Part shown: piece by piece, positions 17,750 to 26,248 of the stretch | How positions within the stretch are numbered: the first letter of the stretch is position 1 | Layout of the letters: every line of letters starts with the position of its first letter | DNA from: Lachnospiraceae bacterium NK4A144 | GTDB taxonomy: Bacteria; Bacillota; Clostridia; Lachnospirales; Lachnospiraceae | Direction of reading: 5' to 3' | Length of the DNA stretch: 64,000 bases | NCBI GenBank assembly: GCA_000424365.1 | Contig: AUJT01000023.1 | Location: 1 to 64,000 of the forward strand | Notes under the pieces: generated by a model | What the model was told of the DNA's origin: nothing | Seen by the model: only the letters and a program-made list of their open reading frames with translations | The model's database searches: none | Program-made: the position numbers and the translations under genes

Positions 17750-18562
17750 TTATCTGCCAAGCTGCTCCATTACCTTCTTTGTGATCTCAGCGATAAGTGC
17801 AGGATCTGCATTTACTTCGCTTGAGCCGTTTGTGGAAACGCTTCCGCAGCCGTTTGCACAGTTATGACAATTTTCATGTCCCTTATTCTGGCAAAGATTT
17901 GCAGGATGCTTTCCGGGAAGTCCCATCTTTCTACGGATCTCATAGAGCTTCTGTACTGTTGCATGATCGAATTCCTTCGGTCCGCCAAGAGCCTTTGCTT
18001 TGTAAAGAAGGTTTGCATAGAACTCGAGGGATTCCATCTTGTAGTATGCCTGTGTAAGGTCTACGCTGTAGGACAGTGCGCCATGGCTCTCAAGGAGTAC
18101 TGCATCGAAGTAAGGAAGGTACTCTTCTACTGCATCCGGAATTTCTTCTGTGGAAGGTGTGCCGTACTTTGCGATCGGTACGCAGCCAAGTGAGATTACT
18201 GCCTCAGGCATGATAGGCTGTGTGAGCGGGATTCCTGCGATAGCAAATGCTGTTGCATAGGTAGGATGTGCATGAACTACTGCTCCTACATCCGGTCTCT
18301 TCTGGTAAACTCGTAAATGCATCTTGATCTCTGATGACGGACGATAGGGCGCTGTTGCCTGAAGCACATTTCCCTTTTCATCGATCTTGCAGATCATCTC
18401 AGGTGTCATGAAGCCTTTTGATACGCCTGTCGGTGTGCAGAGGAATTCATGATCATTGAGCTTTACGGAGATATTTCCATCATTTGCTGCTACCATTCCG
18501 CGGTTATAGATTCTCTTACCGATCTCACAGATCTGCTTTTTTACTTCGTACTCGTTCAGCAT
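17750..18562 (-). CDS. fucA: L-fuculose/L-rhamnulose phosphate aldolase (class II) with C-terminal encapsulation peptide
   Basis: 270 residues. Seen: AANDGNISVKL, PSSEIKMHLRVYQKRPDVGAVVHAHPTYA (zinc-binding His pair) and ESHGALSY (further His). It splits fuculose/rhamnulose 1-phosphate into dihydroxyacetone phosphate and L-lactaldehyde. After the catalytic domain comes a Cys/His-rich linker (CQNKGHENCHNCANGCG) and a terminal helix (DPALIAEITKKVMEQLG) like an encapsulation peptide. The ATG at 18562 has AAGGAGG 9 nt upstream; longer versions lack a ribosome site. First gene of the shell operon. Confidence 0.92.
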   Translation of the reverse strand: MLNEYEVKKQICEIGKRIYNRGMVAANDGNISVKLNDHEFLCTPTGVSKGFMTPEMICKIDEKGNVLQATAPYRPSSEIKMHLRVYQKRPDVGAVVHAHPTYATAFAIAGIPLTQPIMPEAVISLGCVPIAKYGTPSTEEIPDAVEEYLPYFDAVLLESHGALSYSVDLTQAYYKMESLEFYANLLYKAKALGGPKEFDHATVQKLYEIRRKMGLPGKHPANLCQNKGHENCHNCANGCGSVSTNGSSEVNADPALIAEITKKVMEQLGR

Positions 18563-18640
18563 GTTTGCTGTCCTCCTTAAAAGAATTTCTTCTATTGGTC
18601 GCCTTTGGAACTTTTGTGGGATTTTCGTTCCACCCGGCTT

Positions 18641-18700
18641 TATATTGTGGTTTTCTGTTGCTTTTGAAATGATTATAGAACTTAACCCCACATGTGTCAA
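18641..18700 (-). promoter_or_regulatory. Promoter and candidate operator of the microcompartment operon
   Basis: Minus strand TTGACA (18695-18700) and TATAAT (18672-18677), spaced 17 bp: a perfect sigma-A consensus. Such a strong promoter on a catabolic operon suggests repressor control. In the leader, 18641-18655 reads (plus strand) TATATTGTGGTTTTC, similar to the TATATGTGGTTTGTC repeats in front of the diol dehydratase gene, making it a candidate DeoR operator. Confidence 0.75.
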
Positions 18701-18846
18701 CATTTTAACAGTGCTTTGCAGGGTGGTTTTTGCGGTTTTTGATGTGTTTTTAGAGCTATAGTAGTGCAGACTATTGGGATTAAGTGGTGTTTTTGTCTTT
18801 ATGCAATGTGGGATTGTGGCAGTTTAGGGTTATTGACATATCGGAC

Positions 18847-19037
18847 GTGCAGCTAGTATATGTACCTCCCGGAACGCTCGGACATATGCTAAGCTCACGC
18901 GCTGTCCTCATATACGCGAAAATTTCTGCAAAACTCGCCTTACGGCTCAAACAGTTTGCAGAAATTTCCTATTCGGACAACGTGTTCACTAAGCATTGCC
19001 GGCTGATTGTTCCTGGAGGTACATATACTAGCTGCAC
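18847..19037 (+). repeat. Palindromic element R1, copy b
   Basis: Perfect 23-bp inverted arms (18847-18869 and 19015-19037) around a core homologous to copy a: CTCACGCGCTGTC, an inner stem AAATTTCTGCA/TGCAGAAATTT, GGCTCAAACAGT, CAACGTGTTCACTAAG and GGCTGATTGTTCC. The inner stem and arms differ in sequence from copy a, yet remain paired. The rest of the gap (18704-18846 and 19038-19104) holds no gene that I can support. Confidence 0.82.
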
Positions 19038-19104
19038 TTACTCTGTGGCTACTGTAAGCCTATAGGCAGCGTACTTTTTCTTTAGCGGGCTGAGCGAAGC
19101 AACA

Positions 19105-19274
19105 GCCCGAGGATGCATATTTACCTGCGGCAGCATTCAGAGGCGCTTGGGATTTGACGGATACACTGTCCGAATCGCTCTGCGAGCCCGTACTAAGGGC
19201 GAGTGGCTAGCGAGTCGTGACCGGGATTCGGCAAATCCCGCCGAGCTGCAGCGGGTAAATATACATCCTCGGGC
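19105..19274. repeat. Large nested palindrome (type R3)
   Basis: 29-bp inverted arms with three mismatches (19105-19133 and 19246-19274) enclose a second pairing GGGATTTG/CAAATCCC and smaller stems. A GGGCT...AGCCC hairpin touches the left arm. No coding frame of the typical local composition is seen. Only one copy was noticed in the window. Confidence 0.65.
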
Positions 19275-19325
19275 GTCACCTCTCGTACGTTACTCGTCCC
19301 CCCTAATCTCACCCCAGCCACACAT

Positions 19326-19367
19326 ACACAAAAAGAGCCACCACACAAAACCTCGTGTGATGACTCT
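19326..19367 (-). terminator. Terminator of the microcompartment-locus chemoreceptor gene
   Basis: 13-bp stem with two wobble pairs (19334-19346 with 19355-19367), on the minus strand followed by TTTTTG. The sequence is nearly the same as the terminator after the activase gene (21621-21655), pointing to a shared origin. Confidence 0.8.
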
Positions 19368-19392
19368 TCGGTTAATCACTAAATTGAACTGG

Positions 19393-21456
19393 TTATCTAA
19401 GCTTGAACTGTCCGACCACTTCCGAAAGCACTCCGGCTATCTCATTCTGCTTTCCGGACATATCGGTCACATCACTTACCACCTCTGAAACGTTGCTTAC
19501 AGTATCTGTGATGTTGGTAGACCTCTCTGCTGTATCCTGCGCAGATTCCGCAATATTCTGGATCGCATCACTAACTTCTCCCATGGCAGCCTTGATATTT
19601 CCTACCATTTCAGCGATATGCTCAGACTGCATACCAAAGGATTCCGCATCATTACCATATTGCTTTGCCACATTCACGAAGTTTTCATAGTCAGGTCCTA
19701 CCGTCTCGCGAAGGAAATCAAGAAGTTCATTTGAAGCACCTAAAAGATTTTCAAACGACTGCTGTACTGCATCTACAGTCTCCTGAATCTTATTAACTGC
19801 ATCTCCTGTATCACTCGCAAGCTTATTTATCTCTGCTGCAACTACTGCAAATCCCTTACCATGCTCACCGGCTCTGGCTGCCTCTATGGATGCATTAAGC
19901 GAAAGCAGGTTTATCTGGTCTGCAATATCTGCTATAGCTCCTGCCAGACTACCAATCCTATTCACAACCTCTGCCTGCTCATTCGCAGCCTCGATTTCTT
20001 TTTTCCTTTCATCCACTATGCGGATAGCGTGATCATGTGATATCTTGGATTTCTTCTCTATATCCTGCGCACGAAGTTTTATTGCTTCAGCAGCTTCCTT
20101 AGACTTATTTGTTTCTCCGGAAAGCATCTGAACCGATGTATCCACTTCCTGTACGGATGCATTTACTTCTTCTGTCGCTGCAGACGCACTCATCATGGCA
20201 TCATTCACCGCTGTCATATCGTTGCTGATCCTGTCAAATCCGCTTGTAAGATCATCTGCCATCTTGGAAAGTGACCTGCTTGCATCACTTATCCTTTCGG
20301 ACTCATTGGATACATTTGAGATCACATCCCTGTTACTTTCAAACATTGTATTCAGCGCAAAAGCCATCTGTCCAAGTTCATCCCTAGATTTTGTCTGGAT
20401 CTCATCAATTGTGAAGTCACCTTTTGCCAGTCCTGCCGCAAATTTATTTACGCTCTTAACATTCTTTACAACACTGTCTATAAGGATCAGGATCATAGCC
20501 GCACATACCAGTATGGAAATAACACAGATTATACTAAGCAATGTTCTTATACTGTCTGCAACACTATTCATTTCTTTTTTCTGAAGTGTTACCAGCAGCT
20601 TCCAGTTTACCTCCGGAACTGTATCCCAGAAAATCATTGTTTTTTCTTTATTATAGGTATACTCTCCGATTCCTTCCTGCGTTCCAAGCACATCTGGTGC
20701 AAGTGTCGATAGTGTAGCATTTTCATCACTTGCTATAGTCATAGAGTCAGCAACCTTTTTGCTGTCCGTATCATATACATAAGTACCCTTCGAATCGAGA
20801 AGTATAGGGAAAGAATTTTTACCTATAGACATAGTGGACGTAAAATCCTGTACCGACGAAAGCTGAGTATCAACGGTAATACATCCTATATATGATCCGC
20901 CTGCATCGAAGATCGGCGCAGAACAGGTTGCCATTACCTGCCCGCTGGATTCGTCATAATACGGATCTGTGATAGTCGCCTGTTTTGCCGTCATTGCTTT
21001 GGCATTTTTATAATAATCCTGCTCAAAATAATTGTATTCGGCATTTGAGTACTCATCCGTATAAACAATGTTCCCGCCATCTCTCGTCCAATACGGTCCG
21101 GCATATTCCTGTCCGTTATATACTCCGGACTCAAACCAGATACCGCTTCCGAGGATCATGTCATCTTCATTAATAACCTTTGCGAAAATCTCGCCATAGG
21201 TTTCAAGGCTCGTATCCTTATATGTGATACTGACCATATCAGATAACATGCGCGCAGTAAGCCTCAGATTTCCCAACGTATCATCCATTTTGCTCACATA
21301 GTTATCAAGCGTTGCGCTTGCCCGCGACTCCGTAATGGAATTAATTGCTTTTCCAGCCTGCGTAGTTGCTATAATTGTAATTATTATGACAGCTAACGTC
21401 ATTACGGAAAGGATTCCTCCAAGCATCTTGATCCTTATGCTTATTCCTTTTTTCAT
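19393..21456 (-). CDS. Methyl-accepting chemotaxis protein with dCache-like sensor
   Basis: 687 residues. Membrane segment about 9-31, an extracellular double-Cache-like ligand domain to about 295 ([12 protein letters not shown] ... [11 protein letters not shown] ... [11 protein letters not shown]), a second membrane segment near 305-328, HAMP, then a signalling domain with the hairpin tip [29 protein letters not shown] 21456 is chosen because GGAGG precedes it. It lies between the diol dehydratase/activase genes and the shell operon, so the ligand may be fucose, rhamnose or propanediol (inference). A sigma-28-like promoter lies upstream. Confidence 0.92.
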   Translation of the reverse strand: MKKGISIRIKMLGGILSVMTLAVIIITIIATTQAGKAINSITESRASATLDNYVSKMDDTLGNLRLTARMLSDMVSITYKDTSLETYGEIFAKVINEDDMILGSGIWFESGVYNGQEYAGPYWTRDGGNIVYTDEYSNAEYNYFEQDYYKNAKAMTAKQATITDPYYDESSGQVMATCSAPIFDAGGSYIGCITVDTQLSSVQDFTSTMSIGKNSFPILLDSKGTYVYDTDSKKVADSMTIASDENATLSTLAPDVLGTQEGIGEYTYNKEKTMIFWDTVPEVNWKLLVTLQKKEMNSVADSIRTLLSIICVISILVCAAMILILIDSVVKNVKSVNKFAAGLAKGDFTIDEIQTKSRDELGQMAFALNTMFESNRDVISNVSNESERISDASRSLSKMADDLTSGFDRISNDMTAVNDAMMSASAATEEVNASVQEVDTSVQMLSGETNKSKEAAEAIKLRAQDIEKKSKISHDHAIRIVDERKKEIEAANEQAEVVNRIGSLAGAIADIADQINLLSLNASIEAARAGEHGKGFAVVAAEINKLASDTGDAVNKIQETVDAVQQSFENLLGASNELLDFLRETVGPDYENFVNVAKQYGNDAESFGMQSEHIAEMVGNIKAAMGEVSDAIQNIAESAQDTAERSTNITDTVSNVSEVVSDVTDMSGKQNEIAGVLSEVVGQFKLR

Positions 21457-21545
21457 ACGCCCCTCCACTTTCTGCCGAAGTACCCGGAAAGATCACTTCA
21501 TAACAAACCGTGTACCCCGTTACCCAAAATATTACTTTAACTCTG

Positions 21546-21572
21546 TTATCGACAAATTCCAGCTTTTATATA
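21546..21572 (-). promoter_or_regulatory. Sigma-28-like (flagellar) promoter of the chemoreceptor gene
   Basis: On the minus strand TATATAAA, 11 bp, then GTCGATAA, resembling the flagellar sigma factor consensus TAAAGTTT-N11-GCCGATAA (seven of eight in the -10 part, weaker in the -35). It lies about 90 bp before the ATG. This would co-express the receptor with motility rather than with the sugar locus. Confidence 0.45.
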
Positions 21573-21620
21573 AGTTTTTTTGCTAAAAAAGCATATTCCT
21601 TTCGGACAACGTTTTCAGCA

Positions 21621-21655
21621 CAAAAAGAGCCACCACCTTTGAAAGTGATGACTCT
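21621..21655 (-). terminator. Terminator of the diol dehydratase/activase operon
   Basis: Stem 21626-21636 with 21645-21655 (11 bp, two wobbles), followed on the minus strand by TTTTTG. It separates the glycyl radical operon from the chemoreceptor. Confidence 0.8.
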
Positions 21656-21671
21656 TGATTTTACTGATCAA

Positions 21672-22466
21672 TTATCCGCCGATCATGCAGGTAAGCCCCG
21701 TGCTCTCAACGATTGCTTTGAAGCGCAGCATCTTCTCCTTACTTGGTGGTTCGGCATCACCCATGGGATAGGGACGTCCGAGACCTATGTATTTATCATA
21801 GCCAAGTTTATGATATGGAAGAATGTGCATTTCGCTGACTCCGGGGAGAGATGCAGCGTATTTCGCAATTCCTCTGATTTCTTCGTCAGTGTCGTTAAAG
21901 GTCGGGATGACGGGAGTTCTGATTATGAGTTCTGTCTGTCCTGACTCCGCAACTTTCCGCGCATTTTCCAGCATCAAGGAATTTTCTTTGCCAGTAAACT
22001 CTTTATGCTTCTGTGAATCTGTGTGTTTTATATCCATGAGATATTGGTCGAGGTATGGCAGAAGTTCTTCTATCTTGTAGTATTCAGCACATGCCATGCT
22101 CTCAAGCGCTGTGCTGAAACCTGCATCTTTCGCTGCGTGAAGCAGATCTCTTGCAAACTCATACTGCACAAGGCTTTCTCCACCGGAAAGTGTGAGTCCG
22201 CCTCCGGAACGGTAAAAATACCGGCGATCTTTTTCGAGAATATCCAACGCATCCTGCACCGTGATATCTTCACCGACAGTTTTCACTTTACCGTTTGCCT
22301 GCGTCATCTGCTGGATGGCATATTCCTGCGATTCAGGATTACAGCACCACTTACAACGCAGTACACAGCCTTTTAGAAATACGATAGTCCTTATACCTCT
22401 TCCGTCATGGACCGAATATCTCTGGATATCAAATATCCTTCCTGTTGTATTCAGATACTCTTCCAT
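21672..22466 (-). CDS. Glycyl radical enzyme activase (radical SAM) for diol dehydratase
   Basis: 264 residues. The radical SAM motif is GCVLRCKWCCNPES (C-x3-C-x2-C), preceded by DGRGIRTIVFLKGC; the GGE motif appears as LTLSGGESLVQ. Short like PFL activase: the extra ferredoxin-like insert found in many other activases is not visible. It would use SAM and a [4Fe-4S] cluster to place the radical on the glycine of the neighbouring dehydratase. ATG 22466 has TAGGA 6 nt upstream; the ATG at 22481, overlapping the dehydratase stop (TAATG), is the alternative. Confidence 0.9.
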   Translation of the reverse strand: MEEYLNTTGRIFDIQRYSVHDGRGIRTIVFLKGCVLRCKWCCNPESQEYAIQQMTQANGKVKTVGEDITVQDALDILEKDRRYFYRSGGGLTLSGGESLVQYEFARDLLHAAKDAGFSTALESMACAEYYKIEELLPYLDQYLMDIKHTDSQKHKEFTGKENSLMLENARKVAESGQTELIIRTPVIPTFNDTDEEIRGIAKYAASLPGVSEMHILPYHKLGYDKYIGLGRPYPMGDAEPPSKEKMLRFKAIVESTGLTCMIGG

Positions 22467-22480
22467 AGTATTTCCTATCA

Positions 22481-25012
22481 TTATTCAAATGCAGCCTGCT
22501 CAGTACGTGAGATGATATCATCCTGCAAACTCTTGGAAAGAGTCGTAAACAGAGCGGAATATCCCGCCACACGTACCACAAGGCTTCTGTATTTCTCAGG
22601 ATGAGCCTGTGCATCGAGAAGCGTCTGTTTATCCACTACGTTAAACTGCATGTGCATTCCCTTTTCGTCAAAGTAGGTACGGATCAGATTTTCAAAATTA
22701 TTTAATCCTGTCTCACCTTCAAGCGCCGATGGGTGGAACTTCTGATTTAGAAGTGTTCCGTTTGATGCAATGCCATGATCTATACGAGCTACGGAGTTTG
22801 CAGTAGCCGTAGGTCCGTTAACATCCCGTCCGCGCATAGGACCTATACCGTCTGCTATCGGAGTGTGAGCGAGACGTCCGTCCGGTGTTGCGCCGGTCTG
22901 CTCTCCAAGAGGAACATTTGCAGAAACAGGATAAACACCAGCCTGATACTTACCTCCGCGGGGATTTGAATAGTTTTTAAGAGGCTTCGTATAGAGATAT
23001 GCGCAGTCTCTTGCAAAATAATCGATTTCCTCTATGTCATTTCCATACTTCGGAAGTTCATCGATCATATCGAGGAGTTCCTGATATTTCTGCTTTTCGG
23101 CTGCCGGAAGCTCACTGGTCTTTACCGCTGTAACGATCGCTGCGATGTCTTCAGCGGTAAGAGCCTTACCACTCTTCTGCATTTCTTCTGCGATCGTCTT
23201 TGTTATTTTCTCAACCGAAATATCATCCAATCCCTGACCAAAGTTTGCATCGATAGCTTTTTTATACTCCTGAAGAGTGAGCTTATGCTGCTCATAAACA
23301 AGAGTCTTTATCGCCCACAAAGAATCTGCGGTATTTGCTATTCCAAAGCACTGAGGACCTGTGAAATTGTAAATTGCTCCGCCCTGCTCTGTGGTCAGGC
23401 CTCTCTTTATGCAGTCATCAACCATGCAGGAAAGCCACGGAAGTGGTACTCTTTCTGCATGTGCCGCATCAATACTGTTATCTGCGTTTACAAGGAGTGA
23501 AATCTGATATTCCATCTGCTTTTTATAAGCATTCCAGAAATCATCAAATGTTCTGAGTTCTGACAATTCTCCGGTCTGGATGCTGATCTTCTCTCCCTTG
23601 TCATAACCGTTTGTAAATACCAACTCAAGCGGTCTGCACATATTGAAGAAAGCAGCGTCATGCCAGCCCATGGTCTTTCCGCCGATCTGAGGTTCTACAC
23701 ATCCGATGATGCCATAGTCACGTGCTTCTTCGAGAGTAAGACCTGTGCTCATGAGTGACGGGATTATGACTTCATCATTGTAGTATGCCGGCATACCCAT
23801 TCCTGTACGAGTGAGTTTGCAGGCTTCTCTCATAACTGCATGAGGGGTGAGATTCCATACTCTGAGCGACAATGACGGTGCAGGCAGATGTACATGATCT
23901 TCTGCCCAGATGCACATGATGGTCAGATCATTACTTGCATCCAATCCCTCTGTACTCTGTCCGCCGACAGTAAGGTTCTGAAACAGGGAATAACCTGCAA
24001 AACCTCGTGCTGATGCCACATCACGGCATTTATTAAGGTCATTAAACTTTACCCATACACAATCCAGATATTCCTGTGCTTCATCACGGGTAAGTTTTCC
24101 CTCATCTATATCCTTTTTGAAATAAGGATACATATACTGATCAAAACGACCTGTTGATATAGAGTGTCCGCTGGATTCCAACTGCAAAAGTTGCTGAATA
24201 AACCAGAAACTCTGGCATGCCTCGTAAAATGACTTCGCCGGGCGTCTCGGTACATTTCTGCAGTTTTCCGCGATTTTCCTAAGTTCTTCCGAACGTTTAG
24301 TATCTGATGTTTCTGACGCCATTTTGTCTGCAAGTACTGCATAACGCTCTGCATAACGGATAACCGCTTTACAGCTGATCTTCATGGCTTCCAGCAGTGT
24401 ATGTTTTCTGGCGTAGTCACCGTCACCTATCTGTTCTGTTGCCATCTCGTCGTCTATCTTTTTGATGATCCCTTCAAAGCCGAGATTCAGCACTTCCCAG
24501 TACTTGACAGTGATATGTCCTACACCGTTATAGAAATAGTTGCCGGGTGTAAAAACTGCGTGATCTATGGACTTTTTTGTCTCATCGGTCATGTAATATG
24601 ACGCGAGATCACTGCTGGTTTTTCCTTTCCAGTATGGATGCACCTCAAGCAGCTTTTTTTTCGTTTCTTCAGAAATATAAAACGGATCCGCATCTCTCGT
24701 TGCGACTGTATCAAATTCCGGTTCCAGCCACTCATAGGAGAATTCAGGATAGGTCTGACATCCGCGTGGTGCGATGGTCGTTGATCCAACTATCAGTTCA
24801 TTGTCGCGGATTATGATCGGAATATTATCCAGGATGTGCTCAAAGGCATGCGCACGGCGCATTACGATGGGCTCATTTTCTGTCTGCTTATAGCTCTCCG
24901 TAAGCAGAACGGCGCGGGATGCTTCTATCTCAGGCATTTTTGCGTAGAGAACATCTATCAGCTTTCCGATACGATCCGACTTTGCGGTGGGCGTTGTATT
25001 CAATTTTCTCAA
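22481..25012 (-). CDS. B12-independent glycyl radical propanediol dehydratase
   Basis: 843 residues from an unusual TTG start, chosen because GGGAGG lies 8 nt upstream; no ATG is better placed. The thiyl-radical Cys438 is in IIGCVEPQIGG with Glu two residues on, and the glycyl radical is Gly817 in VVRVAGYSALF. These match diol/glycerol dehydratases rather than PFL. It would dehydrate 1,2-propanediol to propanal. Between DANFGQG and ELPKYGND (about residues 590-650) there is an extra, largely helical insertion. No long N-terminal extension is present. A strong regulated promoter lies upstream. Confidence 0.93.
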   Translation of the reverse strand: MRKLNTTPTAKSDRIGKLIDVLYAKMPEIEASRAVLLTESYKQTENEPIVMRRAHAFEHILDNIPIIIRDNELIVGSTTIAPRGCQTYPEFSYEWLEPEFDTVATRDADPFYISEETKKKLLEVHPYWKGKTSSDLASYYMTDETKKSIDHAVFTPGNYFYNGVGHITVKYWEVLNLGFEGIIKKIDDEMATEQIGDGDYARKHTLLEAMKISCKAVIRYAERYAVLADKMASETSDTKRSEELRKIAENCRNVPRRPAKSFYEACQSFWFIQQLLQLESSGHSISTGRFDQYMYPYFKKDIDEGKLTRDEAQEYLDCVWVKFNDLNKCRDVASARGFAGYSLFQNLTVGGQSTEGLDASNDLTIMCIWAEDHVHLPAPSLSLRVWNLTPHAVMREACKLTRTGMGMPAYYNDEVIIPSLMSTGLTLEEARDYGIIGCVEPQIGGKTMGWHDAAFFNMCRPLELVFTNGYDKGEKISIQTGELSELRTFDDFWNAYKKQMEYQISLLVNADNSIDAAHAERVPLPWLSCMVDDCIKRGLTTEQGGAIYNFTGPQCFGIANTADSLWAIKTLVYEQHKLTLQEYKKAIDANFGQGLDDISVEKITKTIAEEMQKSGKALTAEDIAAIVTAVKTSELPAAEKQKYQELLDMIDELPKYGNDIEEIDYFARDCAYLYTKPLKNYSNPRGGKYQAGVYPVSANVPLGEQTGATPDGRLAHTPIADGIGPMRGRDVNGPTATANSVARIDHGIASNGTLLNQKFHPSALEGETGLNNFENLIRTYFDEKGMHMQFNVVDKQTLLDAQAHPEKYRSLVVRVAGYSALFTTLSKSLQDDIISRTEQAAFE

Positions 25013-25140
25013 AACTGTACCTCCCAAATGGTACTTTGCCCGTTACAGGCGGTATTGTGTTTTGCCGTATCCTGTCCCACCAGAATGCAGCGATATAAAT
25101 TGAATCAAAGCAACAGAAATATGAATTGGTTTATGTTTTG

Positions 25141-25188
25141 ATTTTAGATTTTTATATGTGGTTTGTCAACGTTTTTAAATGTGGTTTG
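25141..25188 (-). promoter_or_regulatory. Promoter and repeated operator motif of the diol dehydratase operon
   Basis: Minus strand TTGACA (25164-25169) and TAAAAT (25141-25146), 17 bp apart. The plus-strand motif ATGTGGTTTG occurs at 25156-25165, inside the promoter, and again at 25179-25188, 23 bp (about two helical turns) away. A related site lies in the fucA leader. A likely operator of the DeoR regulator encoded in the locus. Confidence 0.65.
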
Positions 25189-25207
25189 ATGTTGTTTCAA
25201 GATGTAC

Positions 25208-25354
25208 GGTTACTGTTCACTCGCTTACAGCTCGCTCACGTAACGGATTTTGCCAATTAAATCGCCTTCGGCGATGGACAAAATCCAGTGGCTATTCATC
25301 GTTATTGATTGTAAACTCCGCAGCGTAGTGCTCCGTTTACGTGTGAACTGTTAC
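25208..25354 (+). repeat. Palindromic element R2, copy a
   Basis: About 150 bp, close to 90 percent identical to copy b at 29090-29236. Outer arms GTTACTGTTCAC and GTGAACTGTTAC pair except for two T-T positions. Inner stems are GGATTTTG/CAAAATCC around ATCGCC-loop-GGCGAT, and GTAAAC/GTTTAC around a TCCGCAGCGTAGTGCTCC segment. It lies between the diol dehydratase promoter and the toxin-antitoxin genes. Confidence 0.8.
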
Positions 25355-25383
25355 GATGTACGATACAGAATACGAATATCAAA

Positions 25384-25412
25384 TTGACAATACATCAAAA
25401 TTGATGTATTGT
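25384..25412 (+). promoter_or_regulatory. Promoter and palindromic operator of the toxin-antitoxin operon
   Basis: TTGACA at 25384-25389 and TATTGT at 25407-25412, 17 bp apart. A palindrome with perfect 11-bp arms and a 2-bp centre (25388-25411) covers the spacer and both elements. Placement suits autorepression by the antitoxin or toxin-antitoxin complex. Confidence 0.75.
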
Positions 25413-25430
25413 TTAATAGAGGTAAAAAAA

Positions 25431-25757
25431 TTGGAAATATATGATTATCAAACAGCCGGTGGGAAAAATTTAATAACCGATTATATAGATAAGCTTTCTA
25501 AAGCAGAAAGACTTGAGTTATATGACATTCGTAATGAAATCAGAAAAAGCGGTTTAGACGCATTTGCAAAATTGAACACCCGACAGTTGCGTGGAAAACT
25601 TTGGGAAATCAAGGTATCTCAAAATCGCATCATGTACGTAATAATCAATAATAACGGTGTAGCTTTTTTACATATTTGTAAAAAGCAAAAAGGAAAGGCT
25701 GAAAAACAGGAAATAGACAAAGCCTTACATAGAGCAAAGTCAGAAGGATTAATTTAA
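25431..25757 (+). CDS. HigB-like toxin (phage-derived Gp49-like / RelE superfamily)
   Basis: 108 residues from a TTG start with GAGG 8 nt upstream; an upstream ATG at 25404 lies within the operator and lacks a ribosome site. Features: NLITDYIDKLSKAERLELYDIRNEI, the basic RQLRGKLWEIKVSQNRIMYVI core and HICKKQKGKAEKQEIDKAL near the end, matching the Gp49-like group of RelE-fold mRNA interferases. Toxin-first order with an HTH antitoxin 12 bp downstream is the higBA arrangement. Target is presumably ribosome-bound mRNA (family knowledge). Confidence 0.85.
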   Translation: MEIYDYQTAGGKNLITDYIDKLSKAERLELYDIRNEIRKSGLDAFAKLNTRQLRGKLWEIKVSQNRIMYVIINNNGVAFLHICKKQKGKAEKQEIDKALHRAKSEGLI

Positions 25758-25769
25758 GGGGGTTTTATA

Positions 25770-26072
25770 ATGCTTATTAAAAGTGATGGTATCAGAGAAC
25801 AAAAAATAGTTAATGAATTGATTTCAAATGATGAAAATCTTCGTAAACAACATGATATTTTTGAAGCTGAAATGGCTTTTAAGCAAGAACTAATAAATGC
25901 CAGAAAAGCTGAATCACTCACACAAAAAGATGTAAGCAAAAAAGCAGGAATATCTCAGCAGGCTGTCAGTCGCTTAGAAAAGTGTGCTGGTGGGACAATA
26001 GAGACTATGATCCGTTATCTTAGCTCTATGGGCTATTCGCTTTCAATCAAAAAAAATGGTACATCAGTATAA
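25770..26072 (+). CDS. HTH (Xre/HigA-like) antitoxin
   Basis: 100 residues: an N-terminal helical part, then a Cro/C1-type helix-turn-helix (LTQKDVSKKAGISQQAVSRLEKCAGGTIETMIRYLSSMGY). It would neutralise the upstream toxin and repress the operon through the palindrome at 25388-25411. The ribosome site is AAGGGGG 7-8 nt before ATG. The pair is flanked by R2 elements and by ordinary genes, so it may have arrived by transfer, though base use does not stand out clearly. Confidence 0.88.
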   Translation: MLIKSDGIREQKIVNELISNDENLRKQHDIFEAEMAFKQELINARKAESLTQKDVSKKAGISQQAVSRLEKCAGGTIETMIRYLSSMGYSLSIKKNGTSV

Positions 26073-26083
26073 TATAATGCAAA

Positions 26084-26116
26084 ATGCTGTCTGTTTTGTA
26101 CAGGCAGTATTTTTTT
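26084..26116 (+). terminator. Terminator of the toxin-antitoxin operon
   Basis: Stem CTGTCTG/CAGGCAG (26087-26093 with 26101-26107, one wobble) with flanking AT pairs, followed by TTTTTTT. Confidence 0.8.
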
Positions 26117-26248
26117 CAAAACTGAAGTCTTGTTTTTACATCGGCATAAATCTTTTGCCAAAAAGACGCAGGTTTGTTTGCATTTTTGATAGCTGCAAGA
26201 GTATTAATGATAACACTATCGCTTGAACTGCTTCAGAAAGGATTTCAT

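Noticed and set aside
25013-25140. Cobalamin riboswitch before the dehydratase gene
   Set aside because: No B12-box sequence, and the enzyme is B12-independent.
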